Positions 44,391-55,079 are shown, counted from the stretch's first letter. The stretch: 64,000 bases of DNA from Cyanobacterium stanieri PCC 7202 (GCA_000317655.1 CP003940.1:496001-560000); one strand, 5' to 3'. The notes: a model not told the origin generated them from the letters alone. A program made the numbers and translations.

Positions 44391-44615
44391 TTATCGAGAT
44401 TGATGAACTCTAAAAGCATCAGTATCGTATGCAGGTACCCTCACTAAATAGTCTGTTTCCTGTCCAGTGAATGATTTTGCTAATCTATCAAAACTATCAG
44501 AGTTCCAGTTGCGCTCGTGGATAGGCTTGGTTTGTTCACCCATGAAGTATGCCTGAGTACCAATTAAGGAGGCGGCTAACCAACCGATAACGAATAATGA
44601 TATTAAAATTGCCAT
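44391..44615 (-). CDS. Small single-helix membrane protein, possibly Psb35-related
   Basis: The 74-residue protein has one N-terminal helix (MAILISLFVIGWLAASLIG). A charged soluble tail follows with the conserved-looking TQAYFMGEQTKPIHERNW and a DYLVRVPAYDTDAFRVH end. I recall this pattern from small cyanobacterial proteins attached to photosystem II assembly modules (Psb35-type), but I cannot verify it. The ATG at 44615 is chosen because AGGAG lies 9 nt upstream; a TTG three codons earlier is only 2 nt from it. The gene has its own terminator and is monocistronic. Confidence 0.6.
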   Translation of the reverse strand: MAILISLFVIGWLAASLIGTQAYFMGEQTKPIHERNWNSDSFDRLAKSFTGQETDYLVRVPAYDTDAFRVHQSR

Positions 44616-44727
44616 ATTTTTCAAGCTCCTTTGCTTGACTACATCTCTATATTAACTTATGTAACAATTTATTACAAGGGCTTGACAAAAGAAAAAGGTA
44701 GTGTAATCCGAATGTTTTGATTCGGTC

Positions 44728-45627
44728 TTAATATCGCCCCTCAATCATGATCCACTCATAACCATTGACAATACCTTGAAAATAATCCGCCATAGTTTCT
44801 ACAGGATAAGGAGTAACACCATTGACACCAAACCAACGAGAATATAAGGCTTGGGATTCTGGCACATCAATCACAACCCCTTGCATATATTTAACTAAAC
44901 TATAATTAACGATATGGCGCCATTGGGACTGATTTTGGGGAAGGGTACAGGCGTAGGACTCAATCATATAGGGAAACTCTGGTACAATTTCATATTGATC
45001 TGCATTATCAATAGTTGCTTTTAAGGCTTGTAATAAAATGCCATCCCCTGCAAAGCCAACTACTTCATCTTCTTGAACCATTCTCCAGCCTTCTTCTTCG
45101 CTATCAACAAAAACAAATTCTGCATCGGGAGCAAAATTGCGGATGGCTATTTCGTTGGTGGTATCAGGGATAACGGCAATTTTTGCCCCTGCAAGAGATT
45201 CTGCCCTTGCCCAATCACTACCCTGATTGACAATCATTTGAGTGCCACTGGCGAAATAACTCACCGAAAAATCAACATAATTTTTTCTTTCCCAGGTGAC
45301 AGTGGTTGAACCACATTCAATATCAATGATGCCCTCGGTAATTTGTTCAAATCTATTACTTGGGGTTATTTCCACCAATTCTAATTCTATGGGTTGATTG
45401 AGTCTCGTTTCGGTTTCTTCTCTAATCAATTCCAATAAATCGATCGCATATCCCACTGGTTTTCCATCGTCATCAAGAAAAGCAAAAGGTACGGTATCAG
45501 GACGATACCCTGCCCTAATAACCCCTGTTGCTTGGATTTGTTCTAATAAATTTCCCGCCAAAGCTGAGGGGATGAGGGCAGAAAAAAAAGAAACAGATAA
45601 ACCCAAGGAAAAAAATATTTTTAGCAT
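44728..45627 (-). CDS. Glutamate/aspartate-type periplasmic binding protein (SBP_bac_3)
   Basis: The 299-residue precursor has a clear signal peptide ending in ALA (about residue 24). The family 3 binding fold follows: VIRAGYRPDTVPFAFLDDDG, PVGYAIDLLELI, EITPSNRFEQITEGIIDIEC, GSTTVTWERKNYVDFS and the IAVIPDTTNEIA hinge. The CG/GSTTVT ligand-loop resembles GltI/AatJ-type acidic amino-acid receptors. No permease or ATPase gene is adjacent, so it either serves a remote transporter or has a sensing role. The ATG at 45627 is preferred to a TTG two codons upstream. Confidence 0.85.
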   Translation of the reverse strand: MLKIFFSLGLSVSFFSALIPSALAGNLLEQIQATGVIRAGYRPDTVPFAFLDDDGKPVGYAIDLLELIREETETRLNQPIELELVEITPSNRFEQITEGIIDIECGSTTVTWERKNYVDFSVSYFASGTQMIVNQGSDWARAESLAGAKIAVIPDTTNEIAIRNFAPDAEFVFVDSEEEGWRMVQEDEVVGFAGDGILLQALKATIDNADQYEIVPEFPYMIESYACTLPQNQSQWRHIVNYSLVKYMQGVVIDVPESQALYSRWFGVNGVTPYPVETMADYFQGIVNGYEWIMIEGRY

Positions 45628-45730
45628 TGTCAATATTTAAACAAAAAAACTATTGTTAATATTAGTACCCATTAACTAGATACTGATAAAAACAATAGCT
45701 AAACGAAGAACAATTGACAATTAAATAATA

Positions 45731-46495
45731 TTAACGGTTGAAGCGAGATTGCATAGAAAAACGGGGATTCACCGTTCTTTGAGTTTGGGGCTGACTATTA
45801 ATATTTCTTCTGATGGACTGATTATCATTATCATTAGAAGGGGGAACAATGTCTCTGATTTGTCCTTCCATGGGAATATCATTCTCCATAGGCATATCAT
45901 TGTTATTTATTTGAGGCTCGATGGTTTCTTGTTCTTGGGTTGATTGTTCAGGTTCGGTATAGCTAAAGTAAACATGTCCTAATACATTTCCCTGATAGCT
46001 TCTCTTAGAAAATCTCCAGCCCGGATTCAGATTTATCTTCATAGGCTGATCATTATAACTTTGTACTGTACCAACATTGATACGAGTATTATCACGGCGG
46101 TTGATACCTACTAAATGTAATTGCCCTTCTCTTCTAACCAAGCTAAGAAGATAATCTAAACCTAAATCTTGTCCTTCGTAACGGATAGAGTAACCATTGG
46201 CATCGGTACTACGGCGACAATGTCCGCTAAAATCAAAGTTAGCTAATAAAAGATCTACATTAGTAGGATTAGAACCTGTTTCACTCCAACAGGTATTCAT
46301 CCCGGGAATTTGTTCAACAACAATTAAATTTAATCTATTTTCTTCGCCAAAAGGTTGTGCTACAGCAATGAATTTTTCTTGATCGACTTCTACCTCATCA
46401 AATATTCCAGCGTTGGCAGAATTAATAGGAATCATACCAAAAACGGAGGTTAAAGCAATAGTAATTAGTTTTATGGGCAGGGAAGATTTAAGCAT
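45731..46495 (-). CDS. Secreted DUF3747-domain protein
   Basis: A signal peptide (about residues 1-28, ending in NANA-like SANA) precedes a domain with FDEVEVDQEKFIAVAQPFG, LIVVEQIPGMNTCWSE, VDLLLANFDFSGHCRRSTDA and NGYSIRYEGQDLGLDYLLSL. I associate this with DUF3747, a cyanobacterial secreted family of unknown function. Two conserved cysteines are present. The last 80 residues are low-complexity, rich in Asn, Gln and Pro (QEQETIEPQINNNDMPMEND). It lies between an orphan binding protein and a deaminase-like gene on the same strand. Confidence 0.75.
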   Translation of the reverse strand: MLKSSLPIKLITIALTSVFGMIPINSANAGIFDEVEVDQEKFIAVAQPFGEENRLNLIVVEQIPGMNTCWSETGSNPTNVDLLLANFDFSGHCRRSTDANGYSIRYEGQDLGLDYLLSLVRREGQLHLVGINRRDNTRINVGTVQSYNDQPMKINLNPGWRFSKRSYQGNVLGHVYFSYTEPEQSTQEQETIEPQINNNDMPMENDIPMEGQIRDIVPPSNDNDNQSIRRNINSQPQTQRTVNPRFSMQSRFNR

Positions 46496-46598
46496 AATTA
46501 ATTAAAAAAATGTTTTACTTAATATTTTTTTCTCTATTTAAAGTTATCCTATTTGACAGCATTTTGATCAACGAAGTTCCTGATTTTTGAAATTAATT

Positions 46599-47663
46599 TT
46601 ATGGACTGAGGGTTTTTTGTCTGTGGGAAATAGAATGTTTAGTATTTTCACGCTCTTCTAGCAAACCGACTAATAAGGCACTAGGGGGTTGACTGTAGGG
46701 CCAAGCGAAAGCATGGCGGAAAGAGGCATCCTGACAGGTTTGGAGTTGTCCAAAGTCGATAATATCTTGGGTCAAAAGATTTTCATATTCAAAAGGTAAA
46801 CGAACGTTGTGCAATCCAGCATTATCGGTGCAAATGGCCATATCAACTCCTGCCTCGAAACAACGATCAAACACAATTTTTAGTTGTTTGAGGTCATCTA
46901 AGGTTCCTGTTTTTAGGTAAGTGGTAGGACATATTTCCAAACACTGGTTTAGACTGGCAACTTCGGTTAAAAGTTCAGGGTGTTGGAGGGGAATTTGAAT
47001 TCCATGACCAATACGCATTAGATAGGGTAATAATTCGGGATAGGAACCGTAGGGGGTTTCAAATAAATGTCCTGTGGTTTTTATTCCTCTACTACGGGCA
47101 TACTGATATAGTTTGACAAACTCATCTATTTTATCTTCGTATAGTTTATCTCCCCCTGCCACATCGATCGCACATATTTGGTGCTTATTATCTGCCGCCA
47201 AATCAACGATCGCCCGATTAATGTCATAGGATAGGCGAGTGTGCATACACAAAATCTGGCTGGTGATGATGGGGTATTCATTTACTTTCGAGGCTTTATC
47301 TACTACCTCTACAATGGCCCTCATTTGTTCTATTCTTTGATTTTCAGACAATGTAGGGTTAGTGCGTAAATAGGGAGTATAACGAATTTCGAGATAGGCT
47401 AAATTTTCAAAAATATAAGCCCCACGGATCAGCCGATATATAAAATAAGGAAGGGTATCAATATTTTGCACACTCTCCACAAGGGTATGTAATTCCAAAT
47501 ATTCATCAAGGGTATTTCTTTCCCTTGTATAAAATTCCTCAAATTCTGAATAATCGGGATATTGTTGTGCCAAATCAGGGTTATGGCGTTGAAAGTAACG
47601 CCAAAGAATACGGGGTACTACAGATCCCCCCAAATGACGATGTAAATCGGCATATAGTGCCAT
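46599..47663 (-). CDS. Adenosine deaminase-like metal-dependent hydrolase
   Basis: The 354-residue TIM-barrel hydrolase has the metal-binding HxH in ADLHRHLGGS near the N-terminus. Further zinc and catalytic residues are in TTGHLFETPYGSY, RIGHGIQIPLQHPE and CTDNAGLH, where adenosine deaminase has STDDP. It lies in the ADA superfamily but departs from classical ADA at the last motif, so the purine substrate is uncertain. The start is ATG 47663, with AGGAG about 8 nt upstream; a TTG two codons earlier is too close. It is divergent from carB. Confidence 0.8.
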   Translation of the reverse strand: MALYADLHRHLGGSVVPRILWRYFQRHNPDLAQQYPDYSEFEEFYTRERNTLDEYLELHTLVESVQNIDTLPYFIYRLIRGAYIFENLAYLEIRYTPYLRTNPTLSENQRIEQMRAIVEVVDKASKVNEYPIITSQILCMHTRLSYDINRAIVDLAADNKHQICAIDVAGGDKLYEDKIDEFVKLYQYARSRGIKTTGHLFETPYGSYPELLPYLMRIGHGIQIPLQHPELLTEVASLNQCLEICPTTYLKTGTLDDLKQLKIVFDRCFEAGVDMAICTDNAGLHNVRLPFEYENLLTQDIIDFGQLQTCQDASFRHAFAWPYSQPPSALLVGLLEERENTKHSISHRQKTLSP

Positions 47664-47893
47664 GATCAACTCCTTTATAATTAGTTGGATGGGGATTTGC
47701 TCCTTTAATCTTTCAGTGTATTACATATTTTTGAGGCTGGTTGATTTTTCTGTTAACTTGATTTCTGATCAATTTTTAAAACTTTTCTGGTCATTGTCAT
47801 TGAATAAAGACAAACTAAAAGAAAAATAAAGAACGATAGGCATTAGAATATTTGAGATTAAGATAAATTAAAGAGTTAAGGCGGTAAAGATAT

Positions 47894-50800
47894 ATGCCAC
47901 GTCGTGAAGATATAAACAAAATTCTTATTTTAGGTTCTGGTCCTATTATCATTGGACAGGCTTGTGAGTTTGACTATTCGGGAACTCAAGCCTGTAAAGC
48001 TCTAAGGGAGGAAGGTTATGAGGTTGTATTGGTCAACTCTAATCCTGCAACCATTATGACTGATCCTGATACGGCCGAGCGCACCTATATCGAACCCATT
48101 ACTCCCGAAATTGTAGAAAAAGTAATTGCCAAAGAGCGCCCCGATGCTTTACTGCCCACGATGGGGGGGCAAACCGCCCTCAATACGGCGGTTTCTTTGG
48201 CGGAGTCAGGAGCTTTAAATAAATATGGTGTTGAGTTGATTGGGGCAAAATTACCTGCTATTAAAATGGCGGAGGATAGAGAGTTATTTAAGGATGCCAT
48301 GGCGAGAATTGGGGTGCCTGTATGCCCTTCTGGCATTGCTAGTAATTGGGATGAAGCCAAGGCAGTGGCGAAGGAAATTGGTTCCTATCCTTTAATTATT
48401 CGTCCTGCCTTTACCATGGGAGGTACAGGGGGCGGTATTGCCTACAATCAAGAAGAATTTGAAGAGATGGCAAAGTTTGGTATGGATGCTTCTCCGATGT
48501 CTCAGATTTTGATTGAAAAATCCTTAATTGGTTGGAAGGAGTACGAGTTAGAAGTGATGAGGGATATGGCGGATAATGTGGTGATTATCTGTTCCATCGA
48601 AAATATTGATCCCATGGGGGTACACACAGGGGATTCTATTACCGTTGCCCCTGCTCAAACTTTGACGGATAAGGAATATCAACGTCTGAGGGACTATGCC
48701 AAGGCAATTATCCGAGAAATTGGGGTGGAAACGGGGGGTTCTAATATTCAATTTTCCATTAACCCTATCAATGGGGAGGTGATTGTCATTGAGATGAATC
48801 CTCGGGTATCTCGTTCCTCGGCTTTGGCTTCTAAGGCCACGGGTTTCCCTATTGCAAAGTTTGCGGCGAAGTTGGCGGTGGGTTATTCTTTGGATGAGAT
48901 TTCTAATGATATTACCAAAAAAACCCCTGCTTCTTTTGAGCCAACTATTGATTATGTGGTGACGAAAATTCCTCGTTTTGCTTTTGAGAAGTTCCCCGGT
49001 TCTTCTTCTACCCTCACTACTCAGATGAAGTCGGTAGGGGAGGCCATGGCCATTGGGCGTACTTTTAATGAGTCTTTCCAAAAGGCTTTGAGATCCTTGG
49101 AAATTGGTCGTTTTGGTTTTGGGTGCGATCGCACGGAAACCTTACCTACCCTTTCTCAAATTAGTTCCCATTTACGCACACCTACCCCCGATCGCATCTT
49201 TAGCGTTTACCATGCTTTTAAGTTGGGGATGAGTGTGGAGGAAATCCATGGTTTAAGTGCGATCGATCCTTGGTTTTTGGACAAAATGGAAGAAATTGTC
49301 GAAATCGAGAAATTCATGAAACGCACTCCCTTAAAACAAATTAGTGAAGAGGAGATGCTAGAAATTAAAAAACAAGGATTTAGCGATCATCAAATTGCCT
49401 TTGCCACCAAAACCAAAGAAGACGAAGTAAGGGAATATCGTAAATCCCTTGGGGTATTGCCTGTATATAAATTGGTCGATACCTGTGCCGCCGAATTTGA
49501 AGCCTTTACTCCCTATTACTATTCCACCTACGAATCAGGGGAAAGCGAAAACAACGTTACCAATAAATCTAAGGTAATGATATTGGGGGGAGGGCCCAAT
49601 CGTATCGGACAGGGTATCGAGTTCGACTACTGTTGTTGTCATGCTTCCTTCTCCCTTCAGGATGCAGGATTTGAAACCATCATGGTCAACTCCAACCCCG
49701 AAACCGTTTCCACCGACTACGATACGAGCGATCGCCTTTACTTTGAACCCCTAACCAAAGAAGACGTATTAAATATCATCGAATCGGAAAATCCAGACGG
49801 GGTAATAATTCAATTTGGAGGACAAACCCCCCTCAAGTTAGCAGTCCCCCTCAAAAACTACCTAGCCCATCCTGATACCCCCGTCAAAACCAAAATTTGG
49901 GGAACCTCCCCCGACTCCATCGACACCGCCGAAGATAGGGAAAAATTTGAAGCCATCCTCGATGATTTGGGCATCAAACAACCCCCCAACGGTATCGCTA
50001 GGAGTTTCCAAGAGGCTTTGATTATCGCCGAAAAAATCGGCTATCCCGTGGTAGTTCGCCCCTCCTATGTCCTTGGCGGTCGTGGTATGCGAGTAGTTTA
50101 TAATACTACCGAATTGGAAGAATATATGACCTATGCAGTGCGCATTGAACCAGAACATCCTATTTTGATTGACAAATTCTTGCAAAATGCCATCGAGGTG
50201 GATGTAGATGCCATCTGTGACCACACAGGACAAGTAGTTATCGGCGGTATTATGGAACATATCGAAGAAGCAGGGGTACATTCTGGCGACTCTGCTTGTT
50301 CTATTCCCCATACTACCCTCAAAGAAGATGTGGTCAACATTCTTAGGGATTGGACAGTCAAACTGGCTCAATCTTTAGAAGTAGTGGGTTTAATGAATAT
50401 CCAATATGCCGTACAAGGAGATATTGTATATATCCTCGAAGCCAATCCTCGCGCATCCCGTACCGTGCCTTATGTTTCCAAAGCCACAGGACGACCATTG
50501 GCAAAAGTTGCCTCCCTTGTCATGGCAGGAAAAACTCTCCAAGAATTAGATGCCACCGAAGAAATTATCCCCCGTCATGTGGCAGTAAAAGAGGCAGTAT
50601 TACCCTTTAACAAATTTGTGGGTGCTGATACTCTCCTAGGCCCCGAAATGCGTAGTACAGGGGAAGTTATGGGTATCGATAGTGACTTTGGTAAGGCATT
50701 CGCCAAAGCTGAAATAGGGGCAGGAGTTGCCATCCATACCTCTGGCACGGTGTTTATATCTATGAATGACCGAGATAAAGAGGCGATCGTACCTGTAGCC

Positions 50801-51142
50801 AAAGATTTAGTCAATCTAGGCTTTAAACTTGTTGCTACCTCTGGCACCCGTCAAACTCTCCTCGATCATGGTATTGAGGACGTAGAATTAGTCTTAAAAC
50901 TCCATGAAGGTCGCCCCCATGTAATTGATTGGATCAAAAATAATCAAATCCAATTTATTATTAATACCCCCAGTGCCGAGGAAGAGTCTCAATATGACGG
51001 ACGCAAAATTCGTCGTTCTGCCCTAGATTACAAATTACCCATTATTACCACCATCGCAGGGGCTAGGGCAACGGTGGAGGCAATTCGTTCTTTACAATCA
51101 GAACCCTTACAGGTTAAAGCGTTACAAGATTATTTTGCTTAA
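47894..51142 (+). CDS. carB: Carbamoyl-phosphate synthase large subunit
   Basis: CarB makes carbamoyl phosphate from ammonia (from the CarA glutaminase), bicarbonate and two ATP, for arginine and pyrimidines. The 1082-residue chain has the full duplicated structure. The first ATP-grasp starts [20 protein letters not shown] with [13 protein letters not shown]. The second begins [20 protein letters not shown] with [13 protein letters not shown]. The C-terminal allosteric MGS-like domain starts near [16 protein letters not shown]. It is monocistronic, with a strong terminator. carA is not in the window. Confidence 0.97.
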   Translation: MPRREDINKILILGSGPIIIGQACEFDYSGTQACKALREEGYEVVLVNSNPATIMTDPDTAERTYIEPITPEIVEKVIAKERPDALLPTMGGQTALNTAVSLAESGALNKYGVELIGAKLPAIKMAEDRELFKDAMARIGVPVCPSGIASNWDEAKAVAKEIGSYPLIIRPAFTMGGTGGGIAYNQEEFEEMAKFGMDASPMSQILIEKSLIGWKEYELEVMRDMADNVVIICSIENIDPMGVHTGDSITVAPAQTLTDKEYQRLRDYAKAIIREIGVETGGSNIQFSINPINGEVIVIEMNPRVSRSSALASKATGFPIAKFAAKLAVGYSLDEISNDITKKTPASFEPTIDYVVTKIPRFAFEKFPGSSSTLTTQMKSVGEAMAIGRTFNESFQKALRSLEIGRFGFGCDRTETLPTLSQISSHLRTPTPDRIFSVYHAFKLGMSVEEIHGLSAIDPWFLDKMEEIVEIEKFMKRTPLKQISEEEMLEIKKQGFSDHQIAFATKTKEDEVREYRKSLGVLPVYKLVDTCAAEFEAFTPYYYSTYESGESENNVTNKSKVMILGGGPNRIGQGIEFDYCCCHASFSLQDAGFETIMVNSNPETVSTDYDTSDRLYFEPLTKEDVLNIIESENPDGVIIQFGGQTPLKLAVPLKNYLAHPDTPVKTKIWGTSPDSIDTAEDREKFEAILDDLGIKQPPNGIARSFQEALIIAEKIGYPVVVRPSYVLGGRGMRVVYNTTELEEYMTYAVRIEPEHPILIDKFLQNAIEVDVDAICDHTGQVVIGGIMEHIEEAGVHSGDSACSIPHTTLKEDVVNILRDWTVKLAQSLEVVGLMNIQYAVQGDIVYILEANPRASRTVPYVSKATGRPLAKVASLVMAGKTLQELDATEEIIPRHVAVKEAVLPFNKFVGADTLLGPEMRSTGEVMGIDSDFGKAFAKAEIGAGVAIHTSGTVFISMNDRDKEAIVPVAKDLVNLGFKLVATSGTRQTLLDHGIEDVELVLKLHEGRPHVIDWIKNNQIQFIINTPSAEEESQYDGRKIRRSALDYKLPIITTIAGARATVEAIRSLQSEPLQVKALQDYFA

Positions 51143-51157
51143 CGGTATTTAATCTTT

Positions 51158-51190
51158 TCCCCCACCATAGATTGAGTGGGGGATTTTTTA
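51158..51190 (+). terminator. Intrinsic terminator of carB
   Basis: TCCCCCAC pairs perfectly with GTGGGGGA around a 10 nt loop, followed by six T residues. Confidence 0.85.
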
Positions 51191-52147
51191 TCTCAGACCA
51201 TAATTATTACTGAGCAAAAATGCCTCTAAGTCGGTGATAAAATCATCCCCAAAATATCTATTTCTGCTATTATCAATATCCATTCGCCTTTGTATCAATG
51301 ACTTGGCTTCTTGATATTCTCCCAACAAACTTTTAACTCCAGCATAAGCACCCATGTAGCCAAAGTATTCAAAATTTCCCTCGTTGCTACGTTCTAAAAC
51401 TAAATTCCATAAACTTTGTGCCTGTTGTCGTAGGTAGGGTAAATGTTGGTGGGTAATGTCTTGTAATTCATTGTTAGTAAATCTCATTACTCTTCTAGGA
51501 GCGGCAGAACCTACTCCAGAACTAAATTGATAGCCAAATCGACCATCAAGGGCAAGGGCTTCGAGGACTCCATTGTCTGTTATATCTTCAAATTCAAAAC
51601 AGGCATTGAAGCTATGGGGATTATTGTTTTGAATCTCGGCAATATTTAAGGTATCAGCACTCACCCTAATTTTACCAGAGGGGATATTTTGATCAAATAC
51701 CACCATATTATTTACGGTGCAATTGTTAAAGCCATTACCATAGGTAACATAGTTAATTAGCAGTGATGGTCTATGCTGGTCATAAAGTGGTAAAAGACTG
51801 ACAGTGACACTGGTAGAGATACCAATAAAATCATCGATGGCGACGGTATGATTTCTACCTTGGTTATCTATTACTTGGATGTGGGAATTATTTTTATTGT
51901 TACCCACATCAAATCTGAGTCGGTAGGTGTCGGAGTTGTGGCCTATTTCTTCTTCAAATTGACATCCATTGGCACCATTGGGAAAAACACTAAATAGGGA
52001 TTTATCGTGAGCTTGGTTGTTGGTTATGGTACATTCTCCTACATCTCGATATTCGTCTGATTGTGCTAGGGTGGATTTCCCGAACAGAAGAAGGGCGAGA
52101 AGGTTATAGAATACTATTCGAGAGCATAAAGTGATATGTCTGTTCAT
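51188..52147 (-). CDS. Secreted protein of unknown function
   Basis: The 319-residue precursor starts with a signal peptide (about residues 1-29, ending in TLAQ). The mature part has three or four cysteines, a beta-rich first half (DTYRLRFDVGNNKNNSHIQV, TVSLLPLYDQHRPSLLINYV) and a helical C-terminal part with tandem TPR-like features (YMGAYAGVKSLLGEYQEAKS). I recognise no family. The stop codon falls within the carB terminator region. The ATG at 52147 is preferred to a TTG two codons upstream. Confidence 0.6.
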   Translation of the reverse strand: MNRHITLCSRIVFYNLLALLLFGKSTLAQSDEYRDVGECTITNNQAHDKSLFSVFPNGANGCQFEEEIGHNSDTYRLRFDVGNNKNNSHIQVIDNQGRNHTVAIDDFIGISTSVTVSLLPLYDQHRPSLLINYVTYGNGFNNCTVNNMVVFDQNIPSGKIRVSADTLNIAEIQNNNPHSFNACFEFEDITDNGVLEALALDGRFGYQFSSGVGSAAPRRVMRFTNNELQDITHQHLPYLRQQAQSLWNLVLERSNEGNFEYFGYMGAYAGVKSLLGEYQEAKSLIQRRMDIDNSRNRYFGDDFITDLEAFLLSNNYGLR

Positions 52148-52265
52148 GGTCAATCAATTGTGTTGGTTGAATCAGGTTTCTTTTTTTACTCGTCTTAAGA
52201 ATTTCGGGTAAGATTAGAAGGGTAAATAAAAATATTATGGTAATTTCAAAGGTTAGAAAAAAATT

Positions 52266-52550
52266 ATGTCTAGTGTAAGTTATTTAATTGTTAATACTGT
52301 TATTAATTTTATTCAGTTATATTTGGTGTTGATTTTCGTGAGAATTTTATTAAGTTGGTTCCAAACTGCGGAATGGGCTGGGAAGGTAATTTCTTTTTTG
52401 GCACCGATTACGGATCCTTATCTTAATATTTTTCGCTCAATCATACCCCCTTTAGGAGGTATTGATTTTTCGGCGATTTTGGCTATTTTTGTTTTACAGT
52501 TGATCCCCGGTATTCTTACTTCTTTAGTTCGCACTGGGGTTGGTTTTTAG
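52266..52550 (+). CDS. YggT/YlmG/Ycf19 family membrane protein
   Basis: The 94-residue protein has two hydrophobic helices. Between them lies the family motif VRILLSWFQTAEW ... PITDPYLNIFRSIIPPLGGIDFS, with the conserved TDPYL and PPLGG(I/L)D elements. Plastid relatives (Ycf19/YlmG) are tied to nucleoid distribution and cytochrome b6f heme maturation; bacterial relatives affect division and osmotic shock. It is a single gene, convergent with the following secreted protein gene, with 1 bp between stops. Confidence 0.88.
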   Translation: MSSVSYLIVNTVINFIQLYLVLIFVRILLSWFQTAEWAGKVISFLAPITDPYLNIFRSIIPPLGGIDFSAILAIFVLQLIPGILTSLVRTGVGF

Positions 52551-52551
52551 G

Positions 52552-52992
52552 TTAGAAGGTGGGATATACTTTACTGGAAAATCCTGTGGCTTTAAACTGT
52601 TTTAGTTTAAGAGGGGTGGGCTGGTTTGAAGGAACACTGATTCTTAGTTCAAATTCGTTCACTCCGGGGGCTACTTCTGGTAAGGCACCTAAACGAGTTC
52701 TGTTTTGCAGAGCAGGTTCGTTATTGGCATCATAGACTCTGCCAAATACGTCGGCATCATAGAGGGTTTTTCCCGAGGTGTTGTTGGTTTTTCCTGTGAT
52801 TAGGTAACAGGTAGCTGGTAAGGCACTCCCCCCGCTGGTTACGCTTCCTTCTCCTACTCCTTCGGGGCAGTCTTTGTAGCCAATGTCGGTTATTTTGATG
52901 GGAATTAGGGCTTCTGCTGGGTTAGGGGCGATCGCACCTATACCCAAGGAAAAGATGGTAATGGCTAAAATAACAAGGATTTTTTTTAACAT
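52552..52992 (-). CDS. Small secreted protein of unknown function
   Basis: The 146-residue precursor has a signal peptide (about residues 1-29, ending AEA). The mature domain is beta-rich: IKITDIGYKDCPEGVGEGSV, the Cys pair DCPEG ... ATCYLITGKTNN, then VFGRVYDANNEPALQNRTRL and ELRISVPSNQPTPLKLKQFK. The pattern resembles small FxLYD-like secreted beta-sandwich domains, but I do not assign it. Two cysteines could form a disulfide in the periplasm or lumen. Confidence 0.6.
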   Translation of the reverse strand: MLKKILVILAITIFSLGIGAIAPNPAEALIPIKITDIGYKDCPEGVGEGSVTSGGSALPATCYLITGKTNNTSGKTLYDADVFGRVYDANNEPALQNRTRLGALPEVAPGVNEFELRISVPSNQPTPLKLKQFKATGFSSKVYPTF

Positions 52993-53042
52993 AAATGTCT
53001 TTTAATTAGGGTTTATTGTGATCTCATCATAACGTTAAATGA

Positions 53043-53582
53043 TTATTTCAAATCTAACAAACCCTGTTCTTTCAATTTGGGATTAAAACGCACTTCAAAT
53101 TTAACTCCTCGTTTTTCTAGGGCTGTTTTAATGATTTCTTCTTGGTGACGGGCAATTTTCTTTAGGAATTTAATTTGAGCTATTTCTTCTAAGGAATTAT
53201 AAGTCTCTTTCTCTTGCTCTGTCATGGTTGTTTTCGTGTCTATGGGCTGATTCCAAAGAGTTTCATTTTCTCCATTACCCAAGGGAATTGATTGATTTTC
53301 AGCGATCCAACTTTGTTTTATTTCCTCGAGAATACTACGACTGGGGCGATCTATAATATGGGTTTTAAACCAATAACAGTTTTCTGGTTGTCGAACAAGG
53401 TGCTGTTTTAAACTTAATAATAAATTGCGAGAATAACCTACATATTCTAGTATTTTATCTTGATTAAAAATAGCATAAACTCCAATTTTGCCATCTAAAC
53501 CATCATTTATAAATCCTTTATTATCAATATAACTGCTAAAAGATAATGTACTGAGGGATAACTTTTCTAAATTTTCGGTCAT
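53043..53582 (-). CDS. GIY-YIG nuclease-like domain protein
   Basis: The 179-residue protein contains a GIY-YIG-type fold start: GVYAIFNQDKILEYVGYSRNL (GVY ... YVG), with the Arg in SRNLLLSLKQH and a downstream Glu in RSILEEIKQSW. The first tyrosine and the second pair are in place, so catalysis is possible. The rest is a charged helical C-terminus (EQEKETYNSLEEIAQIKFLK) typical of cyanobacterial members. Its DNA target and role are unknown. It may be in one transcript with the Lys/Pro-rich protein gene upstream. Confidence 0.75.
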   Translation of the reverse strand: MTENLEKLSLSTLSFSSYIDNKGFINDGLDGKIGVYAIFNQDKILEYVGYSRNLLLSLKQHLVRQPENCYWFKTHIIDRPSRSILEEIKQSWIAENQSIPLGNGENETLWNQPIDTKTTMTEQEKETYNSLEEIAQIKFLKKIARHQEEIIKTALEKRGVKFEVRFNPKLKEQGLLDLK

Positions 53583-53663
53583 TTTAATACCTGAATAAAA
53601 ACAATAAATCAGCTTTTAGTTACCTTTTGGTTTCCAAAAACTGATTATTAAAAGAAATATTTT

Positions 53664-54044
53664 TTATTTGTTAATTTGAGCGGCAATATTTTTAAATGCC
53701 TTGAGACTACCACCAGGGCGACGACGGGCTTGGGGTACATTGTTGGTAACGTATTTACCAGCAAAGGTAGAATCATCATCCCCAGATTGAGATTCACTAT
53801 CTCCTGTATTGCTGTAGTTTTTAATAGCTTTTACCCATTCAGGTTGATCTGCAGGTACATTAGAGGTGGCTTTGGGGGCTGGGGCTGTTTTTTTGGCAGT
53901 GGGTTGTTTGCCTTCTGGTTGATTGTTTTCGGAGGTTGGCGCTTTTTCCTGTGCAGGAGTTGCAGGGGCTTGATCTTTAACTTCTACTTCTAAAAAGTAT
54001 TTTGGAGTACCTTTTTTTTTGGAAAAAATTTTCTTTAATACCAT
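53664..54044 (-). CDS. Ala/Pro/Lys-rich low-complexity protein, unknown function
   Basis: From ATG 54044 the protein has 126 residues: a basic start (MVLKKIFSKKKGTPKYFLEV), an extended Pro/Ala/Lys linker (APATPAQEKAPTSENNQPEG and on) and a Ser/Asp-rich part with YVTNNVPQARRRPGGSLKAF near the end. No domain is recognised. It is probably disordered and soluble. An upstream alternative start at 54146 adds 34 residues that do not resemble the rest, so the shorter form is preferred. Confidence 0.55.
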   Translation of the reverse strand: MVLKKIFSKKKGTPKYFLEVEVKDQAPATPAQEKAPTSENNQPEGKQPTAKKTAPAPKATSNVPADQPEWVKAIKNYSNTGDSESQSGDDDSTFAGKYVTNNVPQARRRPGGSLKAFKNIAAQINK

Positions 54045-54338
54045 GATTATGATTTTATATGTTATGGAAAATTGATGATTTATTATTTGTGGAACGAAAT
54101 ATTTATCCGTTTCTAAAAATATATCAGAATATGACACTATCGGCAATTTTGGGATGATATGAATGGTTGATTTTATTTTGTTTAGATCTTTATTTTGTAA
54201 TGAGTAATTATACGCATATATTAAGAATAAGTATCTGGATAATTACTTAAAACAATTGTCAAGTGATTGACAATTAATCACTGCTAATTAATAATTAACA
54301 AGGAAAAGAAAAGGGGGTTGATAAGGAGTTTTTTATTG

Positions 54339-55079
54339 ATGAGTTTTGGTGATGGGATCAAAATTGTTTTGGTAGAACCCGCAGGGGAGCGTAATATTGG
54401 CTCTATTGCTCGGGTCATGAAGAATATGGGGTTAACGGCTTTAGTGTTGGTAAATCCTCAGTGTGATCCTTTCTCTGAGGAAGCACGATTAATGGCAGTT
54501 CATGGTGCGGATGTTTTACAGGGTGCTATGGTGGTAGGGTCATTACCTGAAGGTTTGCGAGATTGCCAAAGGGCGATCGCAACTACTGCCCGACCTAGAG
54601 GTATTCCCACCAAATTAGAAACCCCGAGGGAAGCCCTACCGTGGCTATGGGAAAAAAATATTAATTCCGCTCTGATTTTTGGGCCAGAAGATCGAGGTTT
54701 GAGTAACCAAGAACTAAGCTACGCCCAAAGATTCATCTGTATTCCTAGTAACCCAGAATATCCTTCTCTCAACCTTGCCCAGGCGGTGGGGGTGTGTGCC
54801 TACGAACTATATCAGCATTTCCACAATCAGCAATCACCCCCAACAAATCAGGAAGAAGATACCGAATTGGCATCCCTAGAAGTCCTAGAAGGATATTATC
54901 AACACCTCGAATCAGTTTTGTTAAAAATAAACTATTTATATCCCCATACTGCACCTGCGAAGATGGAGAAATTTCGTCGTCTGATTAATCGAGCGCACCT
55001 ACAACCCCAAGAAGTAGCTATGTTACGGGGAATACTACGTCAGGCCGAATGGGCGATCGCCCAAAATAGAGAAAAGTAA
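54339..55079 (+). CDS. tRNA/rRNA methyltransferase of the SpoU/TrmH family (TrmJ-like)
   Basis: The 246-residue protein has the SPOUT knot motifs of SpoU enzymes: VLVEPAGERNIGSIARVMKN (motif 1), ALIFGPEDRGLSNQEL (motif 2) and IPSNPEYPSLNLAQAVGVCA (motif 3). A C-terminal helical extension is typical for TrmJ, which methylates 2'-OH of position 32 in tRNA. It uses S-adenosylmethionine. AAGGAG at 54323-54328 supports ATG 54339; an in-frame TTG lies 21 bp further upstream. It is monocistronic, convergent with DUF502. Confidence 0.87.
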   Translation: MSFGDGIKIVLVEPAGERNIGSIARVMKNMGLTALVLVNPQCDPFSEEARLMAVHGADVLQGAMVVGSLPEGLRDCQRAIATTARPRGIPTKLETPREALPWLWEKNINSALIFGPEDRGLSNQELSYAQRFICIPSNPEYPSLNLAQAVGVCAYELYQHFHNQQSPPTNQEEDTELASLEVLEGYYQHLESVLLKINYLYPHTAPAKMEKFRRLINRAHLQPQEVAMLRGILRQAEWAIAQNREK